Assembly (NCBI RefSeq): GCF_022690685.1
Contig: NZ_JALCYY010000012.1
Location: forward strand, 50,268-114,267
Direction: 5' to 3'
Length of the DNA stretch: 64,000 bases
Source of the DNA: Anaeromyxobacter terrae
Lineage (GTDB): Bacteria > Myxococcota > Myxococcia > Myxococcales > Anaeromyxobacteraceae
The notes beneath the pieces are model-generated. The model saw only the letters and a list, made by a program, of their open reading frames with translations, was not told the DNA's origin and ran no database searches. Every line of letters begins with the position of its first letter. Positions within the stretch are counted from its first letter, which is position 1. Positions 26,560 through 36,380 of this stretch are shown one piece after another. The translations under genes and the position numbers were made by a program.

Positions 26560-28863
26560 ATGAGGCATACCGGATCGCGCCGCGTCGCCCCGCGATCCGG
26601 GCATCGCTGGCTGGCCGTGCTCGTCGGCGCGATGTGGGCGACCGCAGCCCCCGCGCAGGAAGCCGAGGGCGACGCTCCCGTCGCCGAGAGTCAGCTCGAG
26701 GACCTGCTGGAGAGCACCTCCCGTCCGCAGCAGGCGGTCACCCACCGTTATACGGACGCCGACCTGGCGCCTTACTTCGGCTCGGGAGAGCTCGCCGAGG
26801 CCAAGGCGCTCTTCGACCGGGGCCGCCATGCGCGAGCGCGCGCGAGGCTGCGCGGAGAACAGCCGCCGGTGCGTTACCTGCGCGCGTTGTCCGCACTGCA
26901 GGACGACCCCACCTCGGCGGCCCAGGAGTTTCGAGCGCTGGCCGGCGACTACCCGCGGATGCGGGACCACTGCCTCTTCCACGCGGCGCGGGCCCTGGAG
27001 CGGCTGCGGAAGCGCCGCGCCGCCGCCGACGCGTACGCGCAGGTGAGCCCGGGCTCGACGCTCTACGCCGAAGCACGCCTGGGGCAGTCCCGGGTGCTCG
27101 AGCGTGGACTCGACCTCGACGGAGCGCTCGACGCCCTCGGTCCGCTGCGCGAGCTGCCGGCCATTCCGCGCAACGACGCCGTCCGGCGAAAGGCGCTGCT
27201 CGCCGCCGCGCGGCTGTGCCAGAGGAAGGGCGACTACCGCTGCGAGCACCGCGCCATGCTCGAGCTCTGGGCGACGAGCCCGCTCTCGCGCGAGGCGAAG
27301 GTCGTCTGGGAGCGCCTGAAGGAGCTCCCCGTCCCGAACAGGTGGCGTCTGCGGCGAGCCGAATCGTTCCTCGCGTTCAACGACAACGTCGAGGCCTTGC
27401 GGCTGGCGCGGCAGGTGAAGACCGCGCTGCCCGACGAGGATGCCTGCGCCGCTTCGTTCGTGATCGGCAACGCGCTCCGCAAGGAGCGGCAGCATCGCCA
27501 GGCCGCCGCCGCCCTCGCACCCATGGTCGAGGCGTGCAAGCTCTCCGAGCTCCGCCCTCAGGCGATGTACGTCCTCGGGTATTCGCAGTCGGTGTCCAGG
27601 CAAGACGCGGTGCGCACGTACGAGGCGCTGGCGCGCGAGTATCCCAGCCACCCGTTCGCCGACGACGCGCTGTTCTTCGCCGCCGAGCTCGACCTGCGCA
27701 GCGGGAACCGGGCTGCTGCGCTGGATCGACTCGAGCAGGTGGCCACCCGGTACGCCACGGGCAACTTCGCCCCCGAGGCGCTCTTCCAGCTCGCGTGGCA
27801 GCACCGGACGTCCGGCGCGCACAAGGAGGCGCTCGCCGCGCTCGACCGACTCGACCGTCTGCCCGGCCTGGGACGCGACCAGCGCCTCCGGTCGCGCTAC
27901 TGGCGAGCCCGGGCGCTCGCGGAGAAGGGCGATGCGTCGGCCGCGACCGCGTTCGCCGCGCTGGCCTCGGATCATCCGGCGGAATGGTACGGGTTGCTCG
28001 CCCGGGGGTGCCTCCCCGAGGGCGTGGTGCAGGTGGCATCGTTCGGCGTCGCATCCGGTGGAGCGGCGCCCCTCTGGCCGCTGGAGGCCGGTCCGCTCGG
28101 CGACGACCCGCGGTTCCTCGCGGGCGTGGAGCTTCTGCGGATGCAGCTGCCGGACGCCGCGGCCGAGCTGCTCGCCATCGACCGGCGCGGCCTGCCCGAA
28201 GACCCGGCGCGCCTTCTCGTGGAAGTCCTCCAGCGAGGCGGGAGGACGGGAGCTGCCGCGTACGTCGCGCGCACCACCCTCGGGGCCACGCTCGCCGGCG
28301 GGATCGATGACCGGACCGTGGACGTCTGGCGCGCGACGTACCCGCTGGCCTTCCGGAACATGGTCGAGCAGTGGGCGAGGGCCTCGAGCCTCGATCCGGA
28401 CCTCCTTCAGGCATTGATGCGGGAGGAGAGCCGCTTCAATCCCTCGGCTCGCTCGACGACGGGGGCGCTCGGCCTCACGCAGCTCATGCCGCGAACCGCT
28501 CAGGACGTCGCGCGGGGGCTGAAGCTCGGCCGCGTGAATCCGCGCATGCTTCACCGGCCGGCGCTCAACATCCGCCTCGGGGCCGCGTACCTCGCCGAGC
28601 TGCTCTCGGAGTTCGAAGGCTCGACGGTGCGCGCGGTGGCGGCCTACAACGCCGGACCGGTCGCGGTGTGGCGGTGGGTGCGGGCGCGTCCCGACGAAGC
28701 GATCGACGAGTGGGTCGAGGAGATCCCCATCTCGGAGACGCGCGACTACGTGAAGCGCGTCCTCGGAAGCTACGGCGCGTACCGTCTCGTCTACGGCAGG
28801 GCGGCCGGCCCCCTCGCCCTCCCCGTCCCTCCGCTGGCCTCGCGCGAGAGGCGCTCGCGCTGA
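26560..28863 (+). CDS. slt: Soluble lytic murein transglycosylase, Slt70 type
   Basis: 767 residues, periplasmic. A weak signal peptide (WLAVLVGAMWATAAPAQ) leads to a long alpha-helical superhelix of TPR-like pairs (~60-600) that forms the doughnut of Slt-type enzymes. The C-terminal catalytic domain (~620-740) has REESRFNPSARS with the catalytic Glu, GLTQLMPRTA, and AVAAYNAGPVAVWRW. It cleaves the MurNAc-GlcNAc bond, forming 1,6-anhydro ends, in peptidoglycan turnover. Start uncertain: GTG 26548 or ATG 26560 (GGAG close before). It stands alone. Confidence 0.9.
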   Translation: MRHTGSRRVAPRSGHRWLAVLVGAMWATAAPAQEAEGDAPVAESQLEDLLESTSRPQQAVTHRYTDADLAPYFGSGELAEAKALFDRGRHARARARLRGEQPPVRYLRALSALQDDPTSAAQEFRALAGDYPRMRDHCLFHAARALERLRKRRAAADAYAQVSPGSTLYAEARLGQSRVLERGLDLDGALDALGPLRELPAIPRNDAVRRKALLAAARLCQRKGDYRCEHRAMLELWATSPLSREAKVVWERLKELPVPNRWRLRRAESFLAFNDNVEALRLARQVKTALPDEDACAASFVIGNALRKERQHRQAAAALAPMVEACKLSELRPQAMYVLGYSQSVSRQDAVRTYEALAREYPSHPFADDALFFAAELDLRSGNRAAALDRLEQVATRYATGNFAPEALFQLAWQHRTSGAHKEALAALDRLDRLPGLGRDQRLRSRYWRARALAEKGDASAATAFAALASDHPAEWYGLLARGCLPEGVVQVASFGVASGGAAPLWPLEAGPLGDDPRFLAGVELLRMQLPDAAAELLAIDRRGLPEDPARLLVEVLQRGGRTGAAAYVARTTLGATLAGGIDDRTVDVWRATYPLAFRNMVEQWARASSLDPDLLQALMREESRFNPSARSTTGALGLTQLMPRTAQDVARGLKLGRVNPRMLHRPALNIRLGAAYLAELLSEFEGSTVRAVAAYNAGPVAVWRWVRARPDEAIDEWVEEIPISETRDYVKRVLGSYGAYRLVYGRAAGPLALPVPPLASRERRSR

Positions 28864-28943
28864 GCCCGCGATCACCTCGAGCGGCAGGCGATTGACGGAG
28901 GCGAGATCCAGGTCCAGGAACGCGCCGGCCGTCGCCTCGACCG

Positions 28944-29300
28944 TTGTCGGCGGTCTGGCGCGCGCTCACCGACCCCGAGCTCCACGCACGGTGGTGGGCC
29001 GCCGGCGACGTACGCCCCGTGGTCGGCCACCGCTTCACGCTCGACATGGGGAAGTTCGGGAAGCAGCCGTGCGAGGTGATCGCGGTCGAGCACGAGCGCC
29101 TCTTCAGCTACCGGTTCGCGTCGGGCTCCCTCGACACGATCGTCACGTGGCGGCTCTCCGCCGAGGGAAAGGGAACGCGCCTGTCCCTCACGCACGAGGG
29201 GTTCGATCTCGACTCGCCCATGGGCCGCGCAGCGTGGGAAGGGATGAGGGGCGGCTGGCCCACGGTCCTCGAGCGGCTCGGGGCGACGCTGGGCGCCTAG
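28944..29300 (+). CDS. AHSA1/SRPBCC family protein, N-terminus apparently damaged
   Basis: The frame gives VWRALTDPELHARWWAAGDV, CEVIAVEHERLFSYRF and a C-terminal HEGFDLDSPMGRAAWEGM, all hallmarks of the AHSA1-type START-like domain (hydrophobic ligand cavity). Normal members have 12-20 residues before VWRALTD, with a short beta strand. Here the frame opens only after a TGA at 28893 and the first usable start is TTG 28944. The expected strand appears in another frame just upstream (EIQVQERAGRRLDR, about 28900-28943), so a one-base indel is likely. Either a short functional protein from TTG or a pseudogene. Confidence 0.65.
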   Translation: MSAVWRALTDPELHARWWAAGDVRPVVGHRFTLDMGKFGKQPCEVIAVEHERLFSYRFASGSLDTIVTWRLSAEGKGTRLSLTHEGFDLDSPMGRAAWEGMRGGWPTVLERLGATLGA

Positions 29301-29358
29301 CAGGAGCTCGCCACGTCCGCGCGGGGATCCTGCTCGGCGCGCCAGTCGGTCTCGCTGC

Positions 29359-30024
29359 CTACACCCGCCGCAGCCGGAACAGCCGGAGGCCGAACGCCGA
29401 GCCCGCCAGCGCGAGGAGGAGGAGGGGCAGGACGTGTCCCAGGAGAACGTGCGACCCCGCCGCCAGCGGGCACCAGAGCTCGACCATCACCGCCGCCCAG
29501 GCGCCGGCCACGGAACCGAGGGCGGCGCCGGTCGTCCCGGGGTGCCGCGGCTCCAGGCGCCGACTGGCGTAGGCCAGGGTCGCGAAGGGCCAGGGGGCGG
29601 TCAGGGCGGTGAGCGCAAAGCAGCGCCACCCGGTGCGGGTGAACGGATCGGCATAGGTGCCGTGCCAGAGCACCAGCCACGCCCCGACAAGAAGCGGCAC
29701 GCCGATGGCGACGGCCAGCAGCAGTCCGCGCGGCGGCGAGAGCATCGAGCGCCGCGACGGGAGCACGAGCCACGTGGCGGCGAGGGCCAGGGCCATGGTG
29801 CCGGACAGGATCCAGGCTCCGCTCACGGCCGGCCGTCCGGCGGCGTGAGCCGGCCCCGCGACCTCGCCGAAGAGGGACGGGACCCACAGCAACACGCCGG
29901 ACATGGCCACGGCAGCGAAGGCGGCGAGCCCGATGGTGAACGGGAGCGTGTTCGTCCGGCGCGGCATCGGGTGTTGCCTGACCGCCTCCAGGACGCGCAT
30001 CTTCAGGGACTCGGGGGGCATCAT
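29359..30024 (-). CDS. NrsF-type (DUF1109) anti-sigma factor
   Basis: 221 residues with six predicted membrane helices and the family layout: short cytoplasmic N-terminus (MMPPESLKMRVLEAV), then paired helices (LAAFAAVAMSGVLLW, GTMALALAATWLVL, LLLAVAIGVPLLVG, and so on) and conserved aromatic/His loops (WHGTYADPFTRTGWRC). NrsF proteins hold an ECF sigma factor at the membrane until a signal arrives. ATG 30024 overlaps the sigma factor stop as ATGA, confirming a cognate pair. An exact signal cannot be read; related pairs respond to metals or oxidative stress. Confidence 0.85.
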   Translation of the reverse strand: MMPPESLKMRVLEAVRQHPMPRRTNTLPFTIGLAAFAAVAMSGVLLWVPSLFGEVAGPAHAAGRPAVSGAWILSGTMALALAATWLVLPSRRSMLSPPRGLLLAVAIGVPLLVGAWLVLWHGTYADPFTRTGWRCFALTALTAPWPFATLAYASRRLEPRHPGTTGAALGSVAGAWAAVMVELWCPLAAGSHVLLGHVLPLLLLALAGSAFGLRLFRLRRV

Positions 30025-30704
30025 GTCGGCGTTCCTCCCTCGCTGATGTCGCGCGGCGACCGGGGAGCGGGGCGAGTCGCCGACTCCAAGGAGCCATGGA
30101 GCCGCCGGGCCGCCTCCTCCCGGAGAGCCGCGGTGGCGCGGTGCGCGCGGATCTTCACCATCCCGCGGGTGATCCCGAGCACCTCGGCGGTCTCCGCCAC
30201 CGAGAGCCCCTCGAACTTCACCAGCTCGAAGGCCTCGCGCCAGCCTGACGGCAACGAGGCCAGGTTGCGCCGCGCCTCGGCCGCGACGCGCCTGTGGTGG
30301 AGAGCCTCCTCCGGCGACGGGGCCGCCGACGGCTCCTCCGGATCGCGGACGTCGTCAGCCCGCAGCACCTCACGCACCCCGCGGCGGCCGAGGTCGATGA
30401 GCAGGCGGCGCGCGATGGCGTAGGCCCAGGGAACGACCGCGCCGCCGCGCACGAAGCGATGGCGGGCGGCGTGGATCTGGAGGAGCGTCTGCTGCACCGC
30501 GTCCTCCGCCGCGCTGCGGCTGCGGGTCCATCGCAGGGCGAAGCGGTGCAGGCGTGGCGCCAGCTCGTCGTAGACCTCGGCGAACGCCGCGTCCTCACCA
30601 CTGGCATACCGGTCCATGGCGCGGTCGGCGCGCGACGCGCCTGCGGCGCCGACGTCGCTTCTGCCGTCCATCATGAGCGCGACCTGACCCATCACTGCCT
30701 GCAT
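30021..30704 (-). CDS. ECF RNA polymerase sigma factor
   Basis: 227 residues. Region 2 (YDELAPRLHRFALRWTRSRS through AEDAVQQTLLQIHAAR and VPWAYAIARRLLIDLGRRG) binds the -10 box. Region 4 near the end (LASLPSGWREAFELVKFEGL followed by AETAEVLGITRGMVKIRAHRA) is the -35-binding helix-turn-helix. It is translationally coupled to the NrsF gene. Start ATG 30704: GAGG five bases upstream. Its own promoter, just 18 bases before the ATG, carries an ECF-type motif found also before the sigma-54 activator gene. Confidence 0.92.
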   Translation of the reverse strand: MQAVMGQVALMMDGRSDVGAAGASRADRAMDRYASGEDAAFAEVYDELAPRLHRFALRWTRSRSAAEDAVQQTLLQIHAARHRFVRGGAVVPWAYAIARRLLIDLGRRGVREVLRADDVRDPEEPSAAPSPEEALHHRRVAAEARRNLASLPSGWREAFELVKFEGLSVAETAEVLGITRGMVKIRAHRATAALREEAARRLHGSLESATRPAPRSPRDISEGGTPT

Positions 30705-30722
30705 GGACGCCTCGTCGCACGC

Positions 30723-30750
30723 AATACGCACGCGGGCCCTTCCGGTTACA
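30723..30750 (-). promoter_or_regulatory. ECF-type promoter of the sigma/anti-sigma operon
   Basis: On the minus strand: -35 TGTAACC (30750-30744), 15-base spacer, -10 CGTATT (30728-30723). The element ends 18 bases before the sigma factor start codon. An element with the same -35, the same spacer length and CGTATC lies the same distance before the gene at 32013, so both are likely recognised by this sigma factor. Confidence 0.7.
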
Positions 30751-30972
30751 GGCGGGACGCGAGGTGGAGCGGAGCGGCACCTGTCATCCGTTCGGGCTGC
30801 GGTCGCAGCAGTAGACGGCACGGCTGGGCACGCGGGCGACCACGCCGTGCGAGCGGACGCGCTCAGCGGAATCGAGCCGCCGGCCGACCGGCTGAAAGCG
30901 GAAGGTCCCGCCCGTACCGCAGGGCGCTCGACTACGGCTCGCCGTGTACCTCGCCGCCGTATTGCCTCCCCG

Positions 30973-32013
<1,041 letters not shown>

Positions 32014-32031
32014 TCGGTCCTCGCTACGCGC

Positions 32032-32059
32032 GATACGGACCGGGCTCGCTTTGGTTACA
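32032..32059 (-). promoter_or_regulatory. ECF-type promoter of the sigma-54 activator gene
   Basis: On the minus strand: -35 TGTAACC (32059-32053), 15-base spacer, -10 CGTATC (32037-32032), ending 18 bases before ATG 32013. The downstream leader (GCG, then a GCGAGG ribosome site and five bases to ATG) is also similar to that of the sigma factor gene. Confidence 0.7.
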
Positions 32060-32179
32060 GCCCCGCTGCGCGAGGGAAGCGATCGGGCGGCCGGCTGCCG
32101 CGGCGGGCATGCGTGGCCCTCGCAGGTGGGCCAGAGACGCCGAGACGGTCGCGCTCGAGAGACGTGCTGATCGCGCCCG

Positions 32180-32704
32180 TCACGCTCCGGGGGTGCAGTC
32201 CGACACCAGCAGCACGTAGGTGGAGGCAACGACGGTCGTGCCGCTCGCGTCGCGCGCCCACACCATGACCAACGTCTCCCCGCAGAGCAGGTCGGCCGGG
32301 ACTGCGCTGTCGTCGCTGGACCAGTTGCCCACATCGACACCGGGCGGCGGAAACACGGAGACGCCGGTGGACGAGACGGTAGTGGTCTGAACCCGATAGG
32401 TCCATCTCGTCACGGGCTCTCCGTTGACGAAGAGCCCCTCATTCCGGGCCATGACCAGCTCCAGCCTGGCTCCCTCCCGAAGACCCGACGTGCTCACCTT
32501 GAACGAATAGGCCAGCCCTGCGTCGGGGTAATCACGAGCGTCATTCCACGCTGTGATCAGCGCTGGGTCCAGTCCACCACTGACCACCAGGCCCTCGAAC
32601 TGAACGGTCGGCGGTTCGGCGGGAGCAGCAGCGCCGTCGTCTCCACCGCAGCCAACGACCATGAGCAACAGAGCCATAGCAGCCGGAGTCTTCAGGCGGC
32701 GCAT
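32180..32704 (-). CDS. Hypothetical lipoprotein
   Basis: 174 residues with a lipobox (MVVGC) and an acidic flexible stretch after the Cys ([13 protein letters not shown]), which usually sends a lipoprotein to the outer membrane. The remainder is beta-rich, with immunoglobulin-like spacing ([39 protein letters not shown]). GGAGGG is five bases before ATG 32704. No family is recognised and it is not in an operon. Confidence 0.75.
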   Translation of the reverse strand: MRRLKTPAAMALLLMVVGCGGDDGAAAPAEPPTVQFEGLVVSGGLDPALITAWNDARDYPDAGLAYSFKVSTSGLREGARLELVMARNEGLFVNGEPVTRWTYRVQTTTVSSTGVSVFPPPGVDVGNWSSDDSAVPADLLCGETLVMVWARDASGTTVVASTYVLLVSDCTPGA

Positions 32705-32844
32705 GTTCCCTCCGTGACTTTTCCGGAGAGTAACATCGGATGAAGAGGCTGACTACTCCGGCGGGCCGGCTGACCCGCCGCCCGCCGATGTTCGCCTCTG
32801 GTGTGCTCAGATCGAGGCCACACCCGGCGAGTACGCTCCGCGCG

Positions 32845-34113
32845 TCAGGGCTGCACCTCGCGCCGCCCCCGCTCGCTGGGGGGTGAGCTCGGTCGAAGGA
32901 GCGTCGCGATCGCGCGGTAGACGGCGTCGCGGAGCGCCTTCTCCCGCGGATCGTCGAACAGGTAGAAGTCCATCTTGTTCATGACGTAGGCGTAGCCGAC
33001 CCGCGCGTCCGGGTCCGCGAACGCGAACGAGCCACCTGCGCCGGGCGTGCCGAACGCCCGCGGGCTCGAGCCGAAGGACGGCTCCGGCCCCGGCCGGAGG
33101 AAACCGAGCGAGTAGTAGCTCGGCAAGCGCAGGACGACGTCCTTCGCGCCTTGCGCGGTCGGCGGCGCCGTGATCCTCGCGATGGTCTCCGGTCCGACGC
33201 CGAGCTCCGCTCCTCCCTCGGCAAAGACCGAGTACAACCGCGCGATCGCGCGCGCAGTGCCGACCCCATTTCCTGCGGGCACCTCTACCTCGAGTGCGCG
33301 CCGGTCGTTCCAGTCGACGTCCGAGAACGCCAGCATCGACCTGCGCAGCAACGACCGGGGCCAGAGCACCGCGAGAAGCATGGCGCGCGGTGCATACCCG
33401 AGGGCGCGCAGCGCGCGGCCCGCCGAGAAGTGCATGACGGTCGCGAGTCGCCGGGCCGGTATGTCGGGCGGCAGCCCGATGTAGAAGTCGAGCCCGAGCG
33501 GCGCCGCGATCTCTTCGCGGAAGAAGCGGCCCAGCGTCCGATGCGCAGGATCGACGCGTCGAGCGAGCTCCTGCATGTAGAGCCCGATGGTCATCGCGTG
33601 ATAGCCGTGCCGCGTGCCGGGCGCCCAGGCTGGCTTCTGCCGCGCGAGGACGCGGGCGACGCCGTCGAGGTCGCGCATCGCGTCGATCGTCAGCGGCTCA
33701 TCGAGCCACACGAGCCCCGCCTGGTGCCCAAGGAGCTGCCGGACCGTGATGGCTTCCTTGCCACGCTGCGCGAACTCGGGCCAGTAGCGGGCCACAGGGG
33801 CGTCGTAGTCGATCCAGCCGCGCGCGTTCACGACCGCGAGCGTCATCGCGGAGATGCCCTTCGTGGTCGAGAACACGACGACCATCGTGTCCTCCTCCCA
33901 GGGCGCATCGCCCTCCGGCGAGCGGCGGCCGCCCCACAGGTCGACCACCTTCTCGCCGCGCCAGTACGCCGACACCGCCGCGCCGATCTCGCCGCGCTCC
34001 ACGAAGTTGCGCTCGAACTCGACGCGCACCTCCTCGAAGCCCGGTGCGACCTGTCCGGACACCCGCGGGTGGGAACCGCGGCTCGCAGCCGATCCGCGCA
34101 TCGTCCCTCCCAT
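32845..34113 (-). CDS. Serine hydrolase of the class C beta-lactamase/esterase (EstB) family
   Basis: 422 residues. Catalytic SxxK motif in VFSTTKGISA, Tyr motif around HGYHAMTIG, and a C-terminal GAGGSFAFADPDARVGYAYVM, in which the usual HxG/KTG is replaced, as in the EstB-like esterases. The function is thus probably ester or peptide hydrolysis in the cytoplasm (no signal peptide), not penicillin resistance. GTFxxG-type structural residues and many Trp/Tyr lie around residues 150-260. ATG 34101 is an alternative start; GGAGGG sits three bases before it. Confidence 0.85.
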   Translation of the reverse strand: MGGTMRGSAASRGSHPRVSGQVAPGFEEVRVEFERNFVERGEIGAAVSAYWRGEKVVDLWGGRRSPEGDAPWEEDTMVVVFSTTKGISAMTLAVVNARGWIDYDAPVARYWPEFAQRGKEAITVRQLLGHQAGLVWLDEPLTIDAMRDLDGVARVLARQKPAWAPGTRHGYHAMTIGLYMQELARRVDPAHRTLGRFFREEIAAPLGLDFYIGLPPDIPARRLATVMHFSAGRALRALGYAPRAMLLAVLWPRSLLRRSMLAFSDVDWNDRRALEVEVPAGNGVGTARAIARLYSVFAEGGAELGVGPETIARITAPPTAQGAKDVVLRLPSYYSLGFLRPGPEPSFGSSPRAFGTPGAGGSFAFADPDARVGYAYVMNKMDFYLFDDPREKALRDAVYRAIATLLRPSSPPSERGRREVQP

Positions 34114-34322
34114 CGCCCGGAGCGGTCAGCGCGACGCAGGCGAACGTTCGTCGCCCGTTCACGGGCTCGTTCATCTTCGCTGCTCGGCCAGGTCGCCGTC
34201 GTCGGCATGCGGGGCCCCTCGCCGGGCGGCCTTCGCGGCGAGGCGACGCTCCAACCGTGGCCTTCGTCGGCGCGGGCGAGGCGACAGGCGCTCACCCGAA
34301 CCGTCCATGTCCGTCCGGCCGT

Positions 34323-34820
34323 CTATGGGGTCCTGCCGCGCTTGCCGTACTCCTTGTCCAGATAGAGCGCAGCGCCGGGGCGGTCGCCGACCATGCGGAG
34401 CTTCTCGACGATCTCCTCGGCTCGCGCTTCCTCCTCCACCTGCTCGGAGACGAACCACTGCAGGAACACCTGCGAGGCGGTGTCCCGCTCCTGGATCGCG
34501 GAGGCGTGGAGCTCGTGCACCAGGGCCGAGATCTTCCGCTCGTGCTCGAGGACCTTCTCGAACACGTCGTTCACGGTCGTCCATGCAGGAGGGGGCGCGT
34601 CGAGGGCGGCCAGCCGGGCATCGCCCCCGCGCAACAGGAGGAAGTCGAGGCTCCTGCGCGCGTGCGACAGCTCCTCGTCATGCTGGATACGGAGCCATCT
34701 CGCAAACCCTTTCCACGTGTTCGCTTCGCACCAGGCGGACATCGCGAGGTAGAGGTACGCCGAGTACATCTCCGCGTGCACATGCCGGTTCAAAGCTTCC
34801 TGCATCTTCGGGCCGATCAT
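34323..34820 (-). CDS. ftn: Ferritin
   Basis: 165 residues, the usual length of bacterial non-heme ferritin. The four-helix pattern and ferroxidase residues are visible: HVHAEMYSAYLYLAMSAWCE (E in helix A), EELSHARRSLDFLLL (E and H in helix B), EHERKISALV (E), and SEQVEEEARAEEI. It oxidises Fe(II) and stores Fe(III) in a 24-subunit shell. ATG 34820 is used, with GGAGGAG upstream (GTG 34823 also possible). It lies directly after the hydrogenase operon, which is iron-rich; co-regulation is possible but not shown. Confidence 0.92.
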   Translation of the reverse strand: MIGPKMQEALNRHVHAEMYSAYLYLAMSAWCEANTWKGFARWLRIQHDEELSHARRSLDFLLLRGGDARLAALDAPPPAWTTVNDVFEKVLEHERKISALVHELHASAIQERDTASQVFLQWFVSEQVEEEARAEEIVEKLRMVGDRPGAALYLDKEYGKRGRTP

Positions 34821-34946
34821 CACGAGTCTCCTCCGCGGGGGTACCCATAACCGCCGCCCCGCGGGAGGACCCCGCGAAGATCGGAGGCGGCGTTCGGCGC
34901 CGAGGCCGGTGCGCAGTCGCCCGTGCGACTCACCGATGAACCCGAT

Positions 34947-36377
34947 CTAGGGTGCGTTCCGCGTGACGTCGCCGTCGCGGCACTCGTCCGTCTGGCGTGG
35001 CCACTCGTCGAGGACCTCTCCACGCGGTCCGACGAGTCGCAGCGCCGCGGGCTCTCGCCCCGCGCTGTGCGTCGCACACGACATGCACGGGTCGAACCGG
35101 CGGACCGCCGCCTGGACGCGGCGCCGGAGCGTCGGCGTGATCTCGCGGCCGCTCCCCGCCTCGCGCGCGATCTCCCGGACCGCGGCGTTCATGGCGCGCG
35201 CGTTCTGTCCGGTCGGCGCGACGATTCTCGCGGCCGTGACGAGCCCGTCCCGATCGACGCGATATTCGTGGAAGAGCGCGCCGCGCGGCGCCTCGCACGC
35301 GCCGACTCCCTCCCGGCGCCAGACACCCGCCGGCGTCAGCACGTCGGGCGATGCGATGAGCGGATCCTGCAGGAGCTCGCCCACTTCCTCGAGGGCGGCC
35401 AGCATCTCCACCAGCCGAGCCGCGTGAGGATCCATCGCGGAGCCCGGACCGCCGATCGTGGCGAGCGCGCGAGCTGCGCGCGGCGTGCGGCATCGCGCTG
35501 ACGCCGTGAGCCGCGCCACGGGTCCCACGGCGTACGCGTGCGTGCTCCCATTCGTGTCGCGCCACGCGCACAGCTTCGCGCGGTTGAAAGGCACGGCCCG
35601 CTCGACGATCCGCCCCAGGGCCTCGCCCGCCCCGATCGCGTCCTCCACCAGGGCGCCGCTCGGAGCCACGACGCGCAGCATTCGATCGCCGAGGAGCTCA
35701 CCGCCGGGACCCACGTGCGCGAGCAGCCACTCGCGACCGGGCGGAGCGCGCGGCACGCCGAGGTCGAGCCACCACGAGACCGTCCGCTCGGCGGCTGCCA
35801 TCGCGCTCTCCAGCGAGCCCGAGAGGTCGTCCCGGACGCGGGGGTCGAGCGCGTGGGTGACTCCGCCCGGCACCGCGAAGGCCGGGTGCACCCGCCGCCC
35901 CGCGACCTTCTCGACGAGCTGGCCGCCGAACCCGCGGAGGAGCACGCCATCCGCGAGGAGAGCCGGCGCCGACCGCGCGAGGGCGAACGGGTTGCGCGCA
36001 TCGTCGGGGGCATCCGGGTCGAGCGCCAGGTCCGGCGCAGCGAGGAAGAAGAACGACGTCGCGTGCGACTGCACGAGCGAGCCGAGCGACACGAGCCGAC
36101 GCAGTGCGAGCGCCGGCGGTGGCGGCTCTGCTCCGGCGATCGCGTCGCCCGCCCTCGCCGCCGCGAGCGAGTGCGAGACCGGGCAGATCCCGCAGATTCT
36201 CGCCGTGAGCGCGGGCATCTCGCCGATCGGTCGGCCGACGCAGATGGACTCGAACCCCCGGAGCTCCAGCCCCTCGACGCGCGCGTCGATCGCTCTCCCC
36301 TCCCGATCGACACGGAGAGTGATGCGCGCGCGGCCCTCGATCCTCGACACCACGTCGACGAGCACCCGGCGCGCCAT
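34947..36377 (-). CDS. hoxH: NiFe hydrogenase large subunit, HoxH type
   Basis: 476 residues. N-terminal SRIEGRARI; L1 metal-binding motif RICGICPVSH; L2 motif DPCMSCATH near the C-terminus. The four Cys hold the NiFe(CN)2CO centre. After L2 His come about 35 residues, the extension that a HupD/HoxW-type protease removes during maturation; no such protease is encoded in the window. The sequence most resembles group 3d (bidirectional, NAD-linked) large subunits. ATG 36377 follows the HoxUY stop by three bases, so it is cotranslated with its partner. Confidence 0.9.
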   Translation of the reverse strand: MARRVLVDVVSRIEGRARITLRVDREGRAIDARVEGLELRGFESICVGRPIGEMPALTARICGICPVSHSLAAARAGDAIAGAEPPPPALALRRLVSLGSLVQSHATSFFFLAAPDLALDPDAPDDARNPFALARSAPALLADGVLLRGFGGQLVEKVAGRRVHPAFAVPGGVTHALDPRVRDDLSGSLESAMAAAERTVSWWLDLGVPRAPPGREWLLAHVGPGGELLGDRMLRVVAPSGALVEDAIGAGEALGRIVERAVPFNRAKLCAWRDTNGSTHAYAVGPVARLTASARCRTPRAARALATIGGPGSAMDPHAARLVEMLAALEEVGELLQDPLIASPDVLTPAGVWRREGVGACEAPRGALFHEYRVDRDGLVTAARIVAPTGQNARAMNAAVREIAREAGSGREITPTLRRRVQAAVRRFDPCMSCATHSAGREPAALRLVGPRGEVLDEWPRQTDECRDGDVTRNAP

Positions 36378-36380
36378 GGC

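Noticed and set aside
32845..34113. Beta-lactamase conferring drug resistance
   Set aside because: The third motif is not KTG and there is no signal peptide; an EstB-like esterase fits better.
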